From contig BFEA01000182.1 of assembly GCA_003427395.1 (NCBI GenBank), positions 623,592-682,967 on the forward strand: a DNA stretch of 59,376 bases, written 5' to 3'. The stretch is from Chara braunii (taxonomy: Eukaryota > Streptophyta > Charophyceae > Charales > Characeae). The stretch's first letter is position 1; each line of letters opens with the position of its first letter. Positions 20,445 to 31,547 of this stretch are shown here, piece by piece. A program made the translations under genes and the position numbers. A model generated the notes under the pieces. That model ran no database searches. It was not told the DNA's origin and worked only from the letters and a program-made list of their open reading frames with translations.

Positions 20445-22218
20445 CAGCTTGCCGTGCGTTGGACCGGTTGTAAGAGGTACTTTTTGCAGTTACCTCCATT
20501 TGTTTGTGCTTCTCCTTCACACTCGTTTCCGTTTACCCTCTTCAGTTGCACACTTCCTGCCTGTGAACCAGCGCGCTCTCTCGCTCTCGTATCAACTCAC
20601 ACGTCCATCCCATTTATCACATTTGGTGTTCTCGCCGACTTACCAAATGAAGGGGCTGGGTATGGATCTCCAACAAGAACATGGAAGGGCACAATTCCGA
20701 TTCGCGGCTTCAGTCAGCTGCCCGCTAGACGAGGATATACGAGAATGAATCCTCAGGCGAGACACAGGAAGTTCAACAGTTCCTCTGGGTTGGCGGATCG
20801 CACAATTGCTGTACCTGTAGATTTCTGTGCAAGCGGGTCGTTCAATCAATAGTTCCATAGGGCGAGCGGATCGCTCTAAAATGTTTGTGCTCACCGATTG
20901 TGCGTGCATCGAGTGCTCCACAACTTGTTCTCGAAATCGCGGGTGTTCTGACCCAACCATGCGAGACTCTGTACACACCGTGTTCTCTGTCTCTCCCGCG
21001 AGCTCATCGGCTGTCCGCTGCTCAGGTCTGCCCCGGGGTCTGTTGCCTGCACCCACCAAACAAGGTTACTCAAGCTCCCACTGAGAAGCTCTCAACTGCG
21101 GACACCAGGCACACGGCCCTCTCTCGCACTGTCCGCCTGCAGCTCTATGACTCCGTCCCTCATCCCCCGCGTGGGTGAGGGTTTGGCATTCGCTGCTTAC
21201 CGCGCTTAACACACTTAGCTCGAAGATGATCGCACATGGAGTTCTTTCTTCCTTGCTGCTGCTTGCCCGCCCACTTGCTAGGATACACGGAAGTGCGTAC
21301 AAGTTCAGTGTCTGACCCCGCTCAGAATCATGCGTGCACTTGCCGCATGCAATGAGAACTCGTCGAGGGTTTTCTCCCCCTTCTCCTATTGTTGCCTCTC
21401 CCCACCTTCCTTTTGCTTGCTCATCTCCCCATTGATCAGTCAAGGAGGTGGCTGAGTACGTCTGGCACGCCTCCCGGAACTTTCCCCTGCCACGAGCTGT
21501 TCTCCCCTCTTGTGTCACGCACCTAGCTGCCTGCGTACGCCATGAACGCGTCTCGGTCTCGCCTGTTCCGTCCGCCCGTGCACACCATTCCCCCTCTGAT
21601 GCGCGAATCGCGCTTCCCTCCTTTTGCTCAATCATGCGTAAGGGTACAAACATGGCCCGGTCAGATCTGAAGGGGCCTGCGTACGCCGGGCACGCCCCTG
21701 AAGATTGTTCAGTCCGAATCCAAAATCCCCCGTCTCGCTGATGGCTCTTCCTTATATCGGCCCTTGCAGCCTCCTGAGTGGCAGTAAGCCTGCTGAGGCT
21801 CCAGCGAACAGCCCAAAACGAGACTTTGGTGCCATCAGTGTTCGCGGTACCAGGCCCCCAGATTTGGGCTATTTTGCACCAGTGGCAGCGGACGCCTCTC
21901 CTGGTACCGAGGACCTAGACCCGATAATCCTGGATTAGTGTGTGCCCATAGTATACTAATGCCGGGCAAAGCGACTGTATCAAAATTGTGGTATTGAAAT
22001 GCAGTAGACTTCCAAAATAATGTCTTTGTTCCGGAGTAAGCAGCAGCAGTCCCGGACCACCCCAAATACTGTACCAGATAGGTAAAGTGCACCAAGCCAG
22101 GATCCATACCGGAAATAGTAGTGTCGCGTCGCCGCCATAACCAGAAAACCAGTCCATCTGACCCTGCCGCCGATGTATCCAATGTCCGTGGGAATCCAGC
22201 GAGATACGGGCCCCGCGC

Positions 22219-22455
22219 ACCCAATAATACCCGGGTTATAACAAGGGTAGTAATTAGGTGAATCTGGTAAAATTTAGCGAGGAAAATCGAATAGATAAAA
22301 TCCGTTCAAATCAGCGGGGGGGCAAAATAATAAGGTAAAACGGGGTTAAAATCAATGAGAGCATAGTCGAGCAAAAATTGTTAATTGATAAAATAAAATA
22401 ATCACCTGTTTCTATTTCTTTGTATCGTTTTTAATTTTATGTTTATTTTTAATTT
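22219..22455 (+). repeat. First part of a 330-bp unit, split by element A
   Basis: From CACCCAATAATACCCGGGTT to TTTTTAATTT it matches 30247-30490 nearly base for base. Its continuation, CATCATTAATTTAAATAAAA to CCTTCGCCCCA, lies on the other side of element A at 30163-30246, so A landed inside this unit. Confidence 0.75.
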
Positions 22456-22676
22456 TGTGAGGATCTGGGTCCTCGGCAGGCCTAAGGAGCCCCGGTTGCA
22501 GTGGTGCCCACCCTAAGTGAAGGCGGACCTAACCTATTACAAGAGGCCTTTGACTGTCAAAATTTCATATTTGAGGTACAGGCAGTTGCGTCGCGCCAGT
22601 TGGTTGAGAGAAACACAGGCCGAGCAACCAAGACATTTCCACGGCCTTCTGGGCCTTTCCGAAGCATGCAGGCACC
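22456..22676 (+). repeat. 5' LTR of A, U3 portion only
   Basis: About 93-95% alike to 29204-29421 by eye, with small indels (one extra AAATT-like stretch near 22560). Similarity stops at GCATGCAGGC. The rest of the roughly 955-bp LTR is absent here. Confidence 0.8.
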
Positions 22677-23619
22677 CTCTTCATAACTTCTTACCGTGAG
22701 GAAGTGAGTCTTGTCTTGAGAGTCCTCTCGATGTGAGGTGTCGCGAGCGCTCAACCTTGAGAGTCAACATTCTTCCTGGGCAGCAAGCTGGTGGGAGATG
22801 GGCGAAGCCTCTGAAGGGCCCTGGACGAAGCACTCGGGTCGCGGTCACCATGCCAACCCGCTTGGACTAGTACACGCATGCTTTGCCGCAAGTCCTTGGT
22901 TCTGCTGCTTGGGCAATAGAGGTCATGCAGGGCATGCCAACCCTTTGAACAGACGCTTACCAGACCGTCTTTAAATATTTATGGCGGGGACTCGGTGTTG
23001 ACTCTGGCTGTGATCGTCGTCCTGTCTGTGACGTTAAATAATTCCTGAGGAGTTTGGGGGATCTCCTTAAATGCCTCCTGATCAGCCAGATCAAACCAGG
23101 TGTAAGGCTCGTTGCATGCGAGGGTAAATAATGTGCAGGGGCTGGCAGGTTCGGCGTTGACTTGGGGCACAGGGGTGGGCCGGATTGCACACCTTCAGAC
23201 ACGCTGCTCAACCAGATGCTCAGGACGTTGACACAAAGAGACAACTCAAGAAGGATACAGGGGGGGGGGGTGATTCCTGTAACTGTTCACAGTGGCAATC
23301 ATTAGACAATCTGCCATCCAGTATACATCTCCAACAAGAGATATTATTTTTATTTTTGATTATCTAGTTGTTACAGACTTGGCTAACAACTGACAGACAG
23401 CTGTAGACAAATTAGATCTTTGCTGCATTGCAATCTGTTCTAGGGTAGTGTAAAAAGAAATGTGATATTTCTTGTAGGATCTGACATTAGTTGTTACTAC
23501 ATCACCTAACTGTTTCTGTTCAGTCCGACCGAAATTAGTTGTGATTCGTAATTGGTTGTGTGTCAGGCTAAGGTAGGATTCAGTGTGGACTCTAGTTTAG
23601 ATCACACACACTGTAGCTC
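22677..23619 (+). other. Leader of A, unrelated to the 3' LTR
   Basis: This should hold the remaining LTR and primer site but matches neither. A lone CCCTGGACGA at about 22818 recalls the LTR. TGGCGGGGACTCGG at 22983 is a possible but unproven primer-binding site. A chimeric 5' end from recombination or template switching is likely. Confidence 0.4.
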
Positions 23620-25426
23620 ATGAGTGATGCAAGCACTAGTGAGGAATTGTTAGTGGACGACCGTAGGACTACTTGTGGAACTGCTCGCAGTCGACCTTTG
23701 GCTTTCCTAGAGTTAGGTCAGGAGACGAGAGGAGATTGTGGAGAGAGGCTAGAGAGAGAGCAGCGACAAGGAGAGCGAGGGCAGCTGAGGATAGTGCCAG
23801 GTCTAGAATTTCAGCTAGCACCAGTACGGCCATGACTACTTCATCTACCATGTCGCAAACCTCTTCACAGTCCACTTCGTCAGGAGTTAGTCAGAGTGGT
23901 TCTCAGGGGTCCATTAGCCAGAATGCTGGCTTGCGAGTCAGCCAACAGACTCAACTCACGCCGGAGGGTTATGAAATCCTCCAAGCAGAAGAACTTCAGG
24001 ATGAGCTACAACGGCAATTGGATGAGGCAGCAGAGAGGAGAAGAAGAGCAATCATGAGAAAAGCAAGACTAGGAAGTAGGAGAGAGGAGCTAGGCAGGTT
24101 AGAAGCATTAGATGAGTCAACACTTGACCCTGCGATTCGAGCGCTGCGTAACTCGCTCCTGTGTGTGGCGGAGACGCAGGTAGTTCAGCAGGAGGTGTTG
24201 GCTGAACTACCAGAAACAAATTCTGGCTGCAATGCAAGATCCTCAACCGTTGATGAGGCACACTTAGTTTGCTTTAGCTCCCCCTTCGGGCGCAGGTCCA
24301 TCAGTGACGCTGCCGCCGGTAGGGCCTCCATTCTCACCTATGTTTGGCATGCCCCCTCCAGGTGGTTTTGTAGCAACTAGTGGTCCGGTTCATAGTCTCA
24401 GTCGTACCATCGACAATAGTGGTTACTACAGTCCCACTGTCAAGTCAGGCCCACCTGTTTCGGTGGCTATGCAGCCACTACAGCAAGCCCCTGGGCCTTT
24501 GCAGCCTATGCAGTGGATGCCCAAGATACCCTTGCTGAGTCCTAAGCCCTTCTCCAACGACAGGAAGGAGGACGAGGATTTGGATACCTGGGGTAAGGAC
24601 GGTGCCTACCTATGTAAGGCACAAACTTACCAGGCCAGAGCAAGAAGTTGTTGTGGCTGCCTCCTTTTTAGAGGGGTCAGCAACCCGTTGGTTGAATGGC
24701 CTAGTGCAGCAGAAGGGCTACGATCATAATTTCGATGCCTGGGCCCAGGCCCAAACATTGGAACACGTACGGTCCGTATACAACAGGTGGCATGACCTGC
24801 AAGGGGCGCAAAAGGCCACCGATGCAATCAACAGTCTCTGTGCCAGAAGGTACAAGGATGTTCGTGAGCTAATGAACACCGTAGAACGTCTGCTTGTAGT
24901 ATCGGGTGTGCGCTATGACCAGCAGGTACTCCTCACGGATTACCTCAGATGTCTACCTTCAGAGGTAAGGACAAAGTTGGTAAATGAGGCCTATGTCGAT
25001 CAGCACAACTTCGCTTCATTCAGCAAGAAAGCCTTAGACATAAAGGCAAAATTGGGATTTGCGAATCAGAGTCAGGGCGATGGTAGGAAGAAGAGACTAC
25101 CCCAGGACTGGAAAAAGAAAGGTCAACTAATGTTCGTCGACCACGATGGTTAGGCGACAAAAATTAACGACTTCCTAGACCTTGGGGAGGAGATAAAGCA
25201 TGATGGGGCCAGTGAGACTTCAGACGGGGAAGTCGTGGCACCTATTAAGGAAAAGGCTAGGGGGATCGGGAAAAAGAAGGTAGGCCAGTCTACGGGTCAA
25301 GGCGACCAAGGCACACCTGGTTGGGTGAAGCTTGGTTTAGAGTACGAGGTGTGGAGGGACCGAGTTGCTAGGGGCACGTGCATGAACTGTGGCAACTATG
25401 GCCACACGTCTCGAACCTGTCGGTAG
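23620..25426 (+). pseudogene. gag of element A (capsid and zinc knuckle), frameshifted
   Basis: Starts at an ATG at 23620 (MSDASTSEELL). The frame shifts near 23690 into an Arg/Glu/Ser-rich coiled-coil stretch (to about 24300) and back. The capsid part, from about 24602, has the Retrotrans_gag signature FLEGSATRWLNGL. A TAG at 25151 follows LMFVDHDG. In the same frame an intact CCHC knuckle CMNCGNYGHTSRTC (25380-25423) ends the product before a stop. pol follows in another frame. Gag would form the virus-like particle and bind element RNA. Confidence 0.8.
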
Positions 25427-26375
25427 CCACTCCATCAGTGGTAGGACTATCTTCGAACCCTGGTAGTGCATCTGCGAGCACTTCGCAGGGAAACACCTCG
25501 GGCCAGTAGGAGTTTTAGCCGCTCTTACTCGCGCTGAAGTGGTAACGTTGCTTTCCCCACTTCAGGCGTTGGCCAAGGCTAGTGACCCACGTATCGCCCC
25601 GCAGACACATTCAGACCCACTGACGCCCTGTTTGAGAGATGTGTTTGAGGCCCTAAAAGAGTCAGAGAGAGAGTGGTTAGGGAAGGACCCCATGGAGTCT
25701 TGGGCGATAATTAGTAGAGGTCCAAAGGGTGAACATTTCGTGGTAGAGGTTGATGTAGGTGGCTACAAGGTTGGCGCCTTCGCAGAGATTAGCTCTATAC
25801 AGAACTTCATCAGTCGTGCTTGTGTGGATAGACTACGCTTAGGGGACCAAGTGCAACGGCTTAGCAGAACTGTAGCTTCTACGCTGGCCAACAAGCACCA
25901 AATGTTGGTAAAAGACTATGTGAAGGACGTAGTCTGTACCTTCTCCTATGGAGGAGGGGAAGTGAGCCATAAAATCTCCTTCCTGGTTAGCGACGAACTG
26001 CCCTTTGACATGCTCCTAGGTATGTACTACCTCGAGGTCGCGCAACCGCAATTTGACTGGGATAGAAAGGTGTTGATTCACAAATTGCCCAACGGTAGAT
26101 CTGTTAGATTGCAGAAGTTTAAAGCTAGCAGTCTGATAGAAAACTACGGGTGCATGTGTGCATCATCTTTTTATAACTATTATAAGCAGAATCGCGAGGA
26201 GGACATGTATCTAGTATTTGTCTCTGAGAAAGGGGAGGCCGTAAAAACACCCCCATAGATAGAATCAGTCGTCGCTCAGTATTCAGACCTTTTTGAGGAG
26301 CCCACAGGAGTGGTAGAAAGGGAGGTTGTCCATGCAATAGAGGTTGTCCCAGGTAGTAAGGTGCCTAGAGGATGA
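25427..26375 (+). pseudogene. Protease region of element A, catalytic site altered
   Basis: Frame from 25539, with SRGPKGEHFVVEVDVGGYKV leading to the protease fold and later SFLVSDELPFDMLLGMYYL, a usual retropepsin C-terminal pattern. The position of the catalytic D(S/T)G reads EISS, so the Asp is Glu and the Gly is lost. TAG (26256) and TGA (about 26373, an expected Arg CGA) interrupt the link to RT. Retropepsin would process Gag-Pol. This copy is presumably inactive. Confidence 0.7.
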
Positions 26376-27140
26376 ATCTATAGGATGGCTCCTGCAGACT
26401 TAGATGAGCTCCGTCGCCAGCTCAAGGAGCTCACAGAGAAGGGATGGATTCGGCCTAGTACCTCCCCTTACGGCGCTCCAGTCCTATTCGTAGTATTCGT
26501 TCCGAAGAAGGGAGGTACCTTGAGGATGTGCATTGACTATAGGGGCCTCAATGCCATCACCATGAAGAAAGCGGAGCCCCTACCCCGCATTGACGACCTC
26601 TTGGATAGAGTGTAGGGATGTCGGTACTTCACCAAGATAGATTTGAAGTCCGGATACCATCAAATTGCCATTAGACCTGAGGATCAGCACAAAACCGCAT
26701 TTCAGACTAGGTACGGTCTGTACGAGTTTGTGGTGATGCCCTTTGGCCTCCAGCACTCTATGAATAGGATTTTTTATGAATACTTAGACAAGTTTATCGT
26801 CGTGTACCTCAACGATATTCTTATCTTTAGTAGGGTTGTAGAGGAGCACGCTGAGCACTTGAAAATAGTGCTAGGTCTCCTAAGACAGCACCAGTACAAG
26901 GTTAACTTGGAAAAATGCGAGTTTGGTCGCACCAAAATCTTGTACTTGGGTCATGAAATCTCAACAGATGGACTGAGGCCGGATGATGCCAAGGTGGCCA
27001 GCATACGTGGCTGGCCCAGACCTCAGATTGTTACTGAGGTTAGATCGTTTTTGGGGATGACGGGCTACTATCGTCCGTTTGTTAAGAGTTATAGTACTAA
27101 AGCATCCCCCTTAATAGATCTAACTCGACTTGACACCCCG
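26376..27140 (+). pseudogene. Reverse transcriptase of A, YLND instead of YLDD
   Basis: Fingers and palm are present: [45 protein letters not shown], then TAG (26613) where element B has a Gln codon, then [16 protein letters not shown] and the block FVVMPFG. The catalytic box reads VVYLNDILIF, the first Asp changed to Asn by a G-to-A transition (codon 26811-26813). LYLGHEIS and RSFLGMTGYYRPF of the thumb/connection follow. The copy cannot polymerise DNA as written. Confidence 0.85.
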
Positions 27141-27740
27141 TGGGAGTGGACTGAAGAGTGTGAGGCAGCCTTTAGGAAACTGAAGTATGCCCTAACACAT
27201 TATGAGGTTCGCAAACTTCCTGATCCTGATCAGCCCTTTGTCGGGACCACAGACGCCAACCAATATGGCATAGGCGCGGTCCTTGCGCAATAGGAGGGGA
27301 AAAAGTTTGAGACCAATCGAGTATACGAGTAAGAAGATGCCATCTAAAAAACTAGTAAAGTCCACGTACGAGCGTGAGCTCTATGCCCTATATAGAGCGC
27401 TGGTTCATTGGAGACATTATCTCCTAGGCAGATTCTTCTATGTGAGATTTGACCATGAAACCTTGCACTGGATCAGGACACAGCCCGTGCTCTCTGATGC
27501 ACTCAAAAGATGGATACAAGTGATAGACCATGTATGACTATCAACTTGATCCCATCAAGGGAGAGTACAACAAGGTGGCTGATGCGTTATCTCGTTGGGC
27601 AGATTATCTGGGCTCACTGGTGACTGAATTCGACATATCCAGCGACTTAACTCGATCATTGGTGGATGCCTATCAGCAAGATCCAATTATGTCTGAGATC
27701 ATCCGTAGATTTCAAACCAAGGACAAAAAGACTTTGGGAT
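27141..27740 (+). pseudogene. RNase H and tether of element A
   Basis: TTDANQYGIGAVLAQ provides the first RNase H Asp. A TAG replaces the Gln codon seen in B (27291). A +1 shift leads to the YTSKKM and STYERELYAL blocks, then another shift to DYQLDPIKGEYNKVADALSR. All motifs of a gypsy RNase H (RT_RNaseH type) are recognisable across three frames. The product removes RNA from the RNA-DNA hybrid in working elements. Confidence 0.75.
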
Positions 27741-29186
27741 GAATTTACGATGGTAGACGACTTGCTGTTTCTTGTGAAGGCAGGGAATAAAAGGTTGTGT
27801 TCCAAATAGTGAGTCTTTACATAGTTTATTTTTAGGAGAGTGTCACGATGCAATTGGACACTTCGGTTATAAAAAGACTTCAGTTTATTTTTAGGAGAGT
27901 GTCACGATGCAACTGGACACTTCGGTTATAAAAAGACTTCAGCTAACCTAGTGCAGAAATTCTGATGGCCTACTATGATGCAAGATGCAAAGAAGTGTGT
28001 TGAAACATGCCAGGTTTGTCAAAAGGACAAACCTAGGACTCGGGCTCCGCTTGGGCTCCTCAAGCCCTTGCCGATTCCTGAAGGCCTTGGTCAGAGCGTG
28101 TCCATGGATTTCATGGATACACTTGTGCCCAGCAGATCTGGAAAAAGATACATCTTCGTGATAGTACACCGTTTCTCTAAGTATGCAAGACTTATCGCCA
28201 TGCCAGAAACTGCGAAAACTGACTTTATCATCAAGTTGTTGCTAGACAATTTGGTACGCGATTTTGGACTCCCTACATCTATAGTAAGTGATAGGGTTGT
28301 ACGGTTTACCAGTGAACTGTGGCAATCCACTGCTGAACAGATGGGCACCAAACTCCAAATGACTTCATGTAATCACCCTGAGTCAAATGGCCAAGCCGAA
28401 CAGATGAACCGGGTAGTACAGCACCTGCTTCGGCATTATATCAAGCCTAGTTAGGATGACTGGGACGAGAAGTTACCTCTCGTCGCCAGCCTGTACAATA
28501 ACGCTGTGCATAGTACTACCGGTATGACTCCCAACCAGGCCCAGAAGTGGGCTTGACTTTCTGCTACCAGAAAGGCAACACACTGCAGCACCTGGTAGCA
28601 TAGAGTTTGCTGTAAGTATGAACAGATGCTGCAACAGGCCGTTGAACATATCAGGAAGTCTTAGGATGCTATGATCGCATATGAGAATAGACATAGACGG
28701 CCCTCTAACCTTCAGGTAGGCGAGAGAGTCTGGGTAAAGTCATCTGAACTAGGTCAGGAGATGGGGATCTCACGAAAGTTGATGCCACAATACTTTGGGC
28801 CCTGGGAGATCTTGGACATTGTAGGGGATCAACCGGATGGGCCATCATACGTAATTCACATCCCTCCGCACTTACGTATGTACCCTGTTTTCCATGCTTC
28901 CAAGTTGGCACCTTTCGCTGCAACAGAACAGTTTCCTTCAAGAAGATCAATGCTGCCCCCAACCATGGATGGCGAGGTGGACATCGACCAGATCGTTGAG
29001 CATCGAATGATGCCTGTTCCTCGACCATCAGGTAGAGGGCGCCCTCCTAAACCGAGAATGCAGTATCGTGTGAGCTTCAGACATCATCTCGATCCCAAGG
29101 AAGATCGCTGGTTCACACGAGAAGCACTCCTGAGAACAGCACCTCAAGTGATTGCGGGCTATGAAAGAGACTTCTCAGAGGACTAA
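27740..29186 (+). pseudogene. Integrase of element A with chromodomain-like C-terminus
   Basis: HHCC finger remnants (ECHDAIGHF..CQVCQKDKPRT), then the core: SMDFMDTLVPS, VSDRVVRFTSELW and ESNGQAEQMNR supply an intact D-D-E triad. TAG at 28452 and 28662 fall on codons that are Gln in element B. A frameshifted stretch lies at 28540-28620. The C-terminal part (28671-29186) has the GPWEILD and HASKLAPF tails, then VDIDQIVEHRMM and DRWFTREALLRTAPQVIAGY, a diverged chromodomain that in chromoviruses directs insertion to marked chromatin. Confidence 0.8.
27824..27941 (+). repeat. 59-bp tandem duplication in the integrase zinc-finger region
   Basis: GTTTATTTTTAGGAGAGTG to GACTTCA is repeated (27824-27882, 27883-27941) with one difference (CAATTGG/CAACTGG). 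The duplicated DNA encodes the ECHDAIGHFGY part of the HHCC finger. 59 is not a multiple of three, so the frame is lost. Confidence 0.9.
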
Positions 29187-29190
29187 CGAA

Positions 29191-29201
29191 GTAAAGGAGG
29201 G
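29191..29201 (+). promoter_or_regulatory. Polypurine tract of element A
   Basis: GTAAAGGAGGG immediately before the 3' LTR start at 29204, the usual place for plus-strand priming. Confidence 0.75.
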
Positions 29202-29203
29202 AA

Positions 29204-30158
29204 TGCGAGGATCTGGGTCCTCAGCAGGCCTAAGGAGCCCCGGTTGCAGTGGTGCTCGCCCTAAGTGAAGGCGGGCCTAACCTATTACAAGAGGCCTTTG
29301 ACTGTCAATTTCATACTTGGGTACAGGCAGTTGCGTCGCGCCAGTTGGCTGAGAGAAACACAGGCCGAGCAACCAAGACATTTCCACGGCCTTTTGGGCC
29401 TTTCCGAAGCATGCAGGCCCTGGACGAGAAACGCAGCCTCGTTGGGAGGCCCAACCAACAGAGGCCCAGTAGCTGCAAAGTAGCACGCAGGATCCTGGGG
29501 CCTACCGGAAGGCTGCGAAGCAGGCAGGCTCTTTCCATATAGGAAAGAGCTTGCCACTCTCAGCCTCATTCAGACACTCGCATGCTAGCGGCAACGCTGC
29601 TGGAGCAAATGCTCGTGGGCTGCTGCTGGCGCTGAGAGGCGAGGTGCAGCACGTGCGGTCGTGTAGGGAAGCAGGGCGCTGCTGAGGGCAGTGCCATAGC
29701 CCAGCCACCGTAGCTGGTGGGCTTGGACTACAGTGAGGCGCATGAGTGGTCTTCGGGTGTAAAGGGAGGAAGACGTGGGTGTAAAGTCAGAGAAGGGCGA
29801 AGGATGATGATGATGATGTGAGGGCGCATACCTTGTATTGGTGATGGTCTGCATTTGGGCGACATCTTCAAGTACTTCAGGTTGCCGCTGATGTCAACAG
29901 TTGCATTGTTATTAGTAGGCTGATCGTAGCTGTGTAGGAGTAGGCTGGGCGCTGATGCTAAGTAGGAGTGTGAAGGGACTGGAGTCGTGTTGTTGGCGGA
30001 GAGAGAAAGCTCTCCTTGACATTGGTTTTCAATACTACGAACCTCCATTGGTGTATTATTGGTGCAATGCTGCTCTCTGGACACAGTGTGACTATCTGGC
30101 TTTCAATGTGATGGTGTAATCTGGAATTGTCATCTCGCTGTTGCTTATTTTCCTTGCA
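29204..30158 (+). repeat. 3' LTR of element A, 955 bp
   Basis: Starts TGCGAGGATCTGG and ends TTTTCCTTGCA, followed by the ATTT duplication. TCTTTCCATATAGGAAAG near 29530 is the palindromic landmark shared with the other LTRs of this family (2803, 17438, 44118, all in the opposite orientation). Minus-strand open frames across it (for example 29728-30084) are not genes. Confidence 0.85.
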
Positions 30159-30162
30159 ATTT

Positions 30163-30586
30163 CATCATTAATTTAAATAAAATTTGAGGCCGTATTTTCC
30201 CGTCAACTGGTCAGCGTGGAAGGTCCCACGAAGGCTTTCAAGCATACCTTCGCCCCACACCCAATAATACCCGGGTTAGAACAAAGGTAGTAATTAGGTA
30301 AAGGTGGTAAAATTTAGCGAGGAAAATTGAATAGATAAAATCCTTTCAAATCGGCGGGGGGGCGAAATAATAAGGTAAACCGGGGTTAAAATCAACGAGA
30401 GCGTAGTCGAGCAAAAAATGTTAATTGATAAAATAGTCACCTGTTTTTATTTCTTTTTATTGTTTTTAATTTTATGTTTGTTTTTAATTTCATCATTAAT
30501 TTAAATAAAATTTGAGGCCTTATTTTCCTGTCAACCGGTCAGCGTGGAAAAGATCCCACGAAGGCTTACAAGAATACCTTCGCCCC
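30163..30586 (+). repeat. Rest of unit 1 and complete unit 2 of the 330-bp tandem repeat
   Basis: CATCATTAATTTAAATAAAA to CCTTCGCCCCA occurs at 30163-30246 and again at 30491-30586. Between them lies a second CACCCAATAATACCCGGGTT block. Two tandem units therefore existed before element A split the first. Confidence 0.8.
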
Positions 30587-31359
30587 ATGGCTGGCTGATT
30601 CGAAGTCCGCCTCAAAACATACTGCAAAGGTGGGTGTTAGGGTTGGTAGAAATGCCCGCCCGATTACCAAAGATTAAGGGTTAGTTTCGGGGGGTGTCCA
30701 AGGAGGATTCAAAGTTCATCCTGGTCCCCCTATATTTCCCCATTGTGTCTGTCAATAATCCCAAAAGAATTCCGTCTAATCGCTCGGTCGAAGGCCCAAC
30801 TCCCTTTATTTCTTGTGGCCAACCGGTTCGGGGCCGCCTGATGCCGGGTTCTTAGGGGGGGCGGCGACTGGCAGGTGCAGGCTGCCCCCGGTCCAAAAAT
30901 TTTCAAGCGTGAACTTTGGCGATTTTTCACGCTCAGAAGAATTGGCAAAAAAATCTGAAAATTTGAGATCCTGTAGATTAGGTTGTGATCTTTCCAGGAA
31001 AAATATATAAAAAAAATGAAAATAAAGTAAAATTAGACGGTGAAATAAATGTTGCGCTGTTTCGTCGCATTTTCCATTTTTGCCACTCTACCACATTTGG
31101 GCCAACGGGAAAAGTACCCCAACTTTCGTGATTTTTTGCGCTTAGAAGGATGACTCAAGAACTCTGAAAATTTTAGGGTCCGTAGATTTTGTCGTAATCT
31201 TTATAGGAAAAATATTTAAAAAAATAAAAAATCATTTTAACAGCAAAATAAATTGCGGGGGAAATTCAATGCATTTTCCAATTTTGCCACTCTGCCAGTT
31301 CTCCCCACTGTGGTACCTGTAGCCCTCATGGACCTGTGCTACCGGTCCCCCCTAATTTA
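30587..31359 (+). repeat. Unclassified interval with a degenerate 210-bp duplication
   Basis: Two successive blocks (about 30895-31110 and 31113-31300) share ACTTT(G/C)G(C/T)GATTTTT, CTGAAAATTT, GTAGATT, AGGAAAAATAT and GCATTTTCCA(T/A)TTTTGCCACTCT. Nothing coding. 31360-31382 is the right terminus of a TTAAACCACC-type element (GGTAGTGGTGGTTTAA) whose left end was not found. Confidence 0.55.
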
Positions 31360-31388
31360 TGACGGCGGTAGTGGTGGTTTAATAAGTT

Positions 31389-31547
31389 CTTAAACCACCA
31401 GTACTTGGCGCAGCTATCGGCCGTGGAAAAAAATAGAGTAGAAACGTTTCTAGTTGGATGAATTTCGGCGCTCCTGTAGTGTCCCGTACGTTTCCTAAAA
31501 TCGTGGTGCTTTAACGGGTACGACTTCAGGAAGTACTGGTGGTTTAA
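31389..31547. mobile_element. TTAAACCACC-family element at the end of element B pol
   Basis: Left end TTAAACCACCAGTACTTGG, right end AAGTACTGGTGGTTTAA, about 159 bp, only 6 bp from another copy's terminus. Its right end abuts the last codons of element B's integrase, so this cluster marks the breakpoint that removed B's polypurine tract. Confidence 0.7.

Larger units (their letters stand above)
18385..22218. other. 3.8-kb unclassified block inside element B
   Basis: No recognised protein. The longest frame, 19824-20852 (342 codons), is Ser/Leu/Pro-rich with no domain, and the competing minus frame at 21066-21653 looks like its antisense composition. The block starts with a GTCTCTTTTGTATGAGGCGG word shared with the 10696 element. 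It contains two tandem repeats (about 18890-19160 and 20393-20444). It could be a non-autonomous retroelement or accumulated insertions. No ends were identified. Confidence 0.35.
22456..30158 (+). mobile_element. Element A: Ty3/gypsy chromovirus-like retrotransposon
   Basis: Order is LTR remnant, leader, gag, protease, RT, RNase H, integrase with chromodomain-like tail, polypurine tract, LTR. ATTT flanks it on both sides (22452-22455 and 30159-30162), inside a repeat unit that becomes continuous on removal. LTR starts are TGTGAGGATCTGG (left) and TGCGAGGATCTGG (right). gag and pol are broken by frameshifts and stops, most of them TAG at expected Gln codons, so it is not autonomous. Confidence 0.85.

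Noticed and set aside
19824-20852. 342-codon open frame as a real gene
   Set aside because: No recognisable domain, low-complexity Ser/Leu/Pro composition, equally open neighbouring frames and no splice or promoter context. Kept only as an open question.
21066-21653. 195-codon minus-strand frame
   Set aside because: Arg/Gly/Glu-rich composition mirrors the CT-rich opposite strand; no motif.
21835-22224. Membrane-protein-like frames on the minus strand
   Set aside because: Trp/Leu-rich readings in two overlapping frames resemble a membrane protein but match no plastid or mitochondrial gene I know.
26256-28664. TAG could encode Gln, as in some ulvophyte algae
   Set aside because: Element A also has frameshifts, a TGA at an Arg codon and dead catalytic residues, and sibling B uses CAA/CAG at the same places. 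Decay by C-to-T change is simpler.
29728-30084. 118-codon minus frame as a gene
   Set aside because: Lies wholly within the 3' LTR of element A and has counterparts in the solo LTRs.
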